A DNA stretch of 13,341 nucleotides from Campylobacter sp. (GTDB lineage Bacteria > Campylobacterota > Campylobacteria > Campylobacterales > Campylobacteraceae). The stretch covers positions 1 through 13,341 of the forward strand of contig JAILCJ010000222.1 of the NCBI GenBank assembly GCA_024680445.1, read 5' to 3'. Both the position numbers and the translations under genes were made by a program. The stretch's first letter is position 1, and every line of letters starts with the position of its first letter. Positions 13,139 to 13,341 of this stretch are shown piece after piece. The notes under the pieces were generated by a model that worked only from the letters and a program-made list of their open reading frames with translations, was not told the DNA's origin and ran no database searches.

Positions 13139-13341
13139 GGACTTATCAAACTAAATGACAATCCCCTTAAAACTCCACTTGATATCACAGAAAATCCAAA
13201 AAATTTGAAATTTAGCGAGATAGAAACTGCCCAACTCCCTAGGGTGCTAGATGATGTCAGCATAGCTGTAATCAACACAAACTATGCTTTAAATGCTAAA
13301 TTAAATCCGCTAAAAGACGCCTTAGTATTAGAAAGCAAAGA
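13139..13341 (+). pseudogene. 5'-truncated second metQ copy, continues past window
   Basis: Bases 13139-13341 align without gaps to metQ 12091-12293 (offset 1048), matching MetQ residues 145-211. I count 15 mismatches in 203 bases. Upstream of 13139 the similarity stops abruptly: the codons in this frame back to a TAA at 13097 contain no ATG, GTG or TTG, so there is no start, signal peptide or N-terminal lobe. The frame itself is open to the window edge and differs from MetQ by only two residues (T to V and N to S). It is best read as the 3' remnant of a tandem metQ paralogue; I recall three NLPA-family genes in a row after metI in C. jejuni. What lies beyond 13341 is not visible, so the 3' half could be intact. 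Confidence 0.85.

Noticed and set aside
1..13341. CRISPR arrays, tRNA or rRNA genes, transposases, integrases
   Set aside because: No regularly spaced repeats, cloverleaf-like sequence, rRNA segments or mobile-element proteins were seen.

Overview
All genes in this window lie on the + strand, in AT-rich DNA with short intergenic gaps and strong AAGGA-type ribosome binding sites. Gene content and order point to a Campylobacter (Campylobacterota). From memory, hemA-proS-fxsA-like-hemC, fliL-acpS, and valS-metN-metI-metQ each occur as blocks in Campylobacter jejuni, there at separate loci; here they are joined end to end. I cannot name the species.

Bases 1-4592 hold a tightly overlapping cluster: hemA (clipped by the window edge, probably missing only its start codon), proS, a small FxsA-type membrane protein, an unrecognised small exported protein, and hemC. 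HemA and HemC are two steps of C5-pathway tetrapyrrole synthesis. Bases 4593-5715 carry fliL, with its own promoter, and acpS, separated by an AT-rich gap with palindromes. valS (5909-8542) follows a 193-base gap with a likely promoter.

Bases 8543-12438 form an amino-acid region: ddh (meso-diaminopimelate dehydrogenase), then metN, metI and metQ, a complete methionine-type ABC importer. ddh sits between valS and metN, which I recall as neighbours in C. jejuni, so it looks like an insertion into a conserved block. A strong AT stem-loop abuts the ddh ribosome binding site. Between metI and metQ are a palindrome over a putative -10, a 21-codon Met/Cys-rich ORF and two stem-loops, which resemble a regulatory leader.

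Bases 12439-13341 hold a terminator-like hairpin, a nitroreductase-family gene, and a 5'-truncated second copy of metQ that runs off the window end. That copy is almost identical to the intact metQ except for one 34-base block of mostly synonymous differences, a pattern expected from gene conversion between tandem metQ paralogues. The most interesting observations are the metQ leader, the metQ remnant with its mosaic, the ddh insertion, and the hairpin in front of ddh. No CRISPR array, tRNA, rRNA or transposase was seen, and no gene-free stretch exceeds 300 bases (the longest is 8543-8794, 252 bases).
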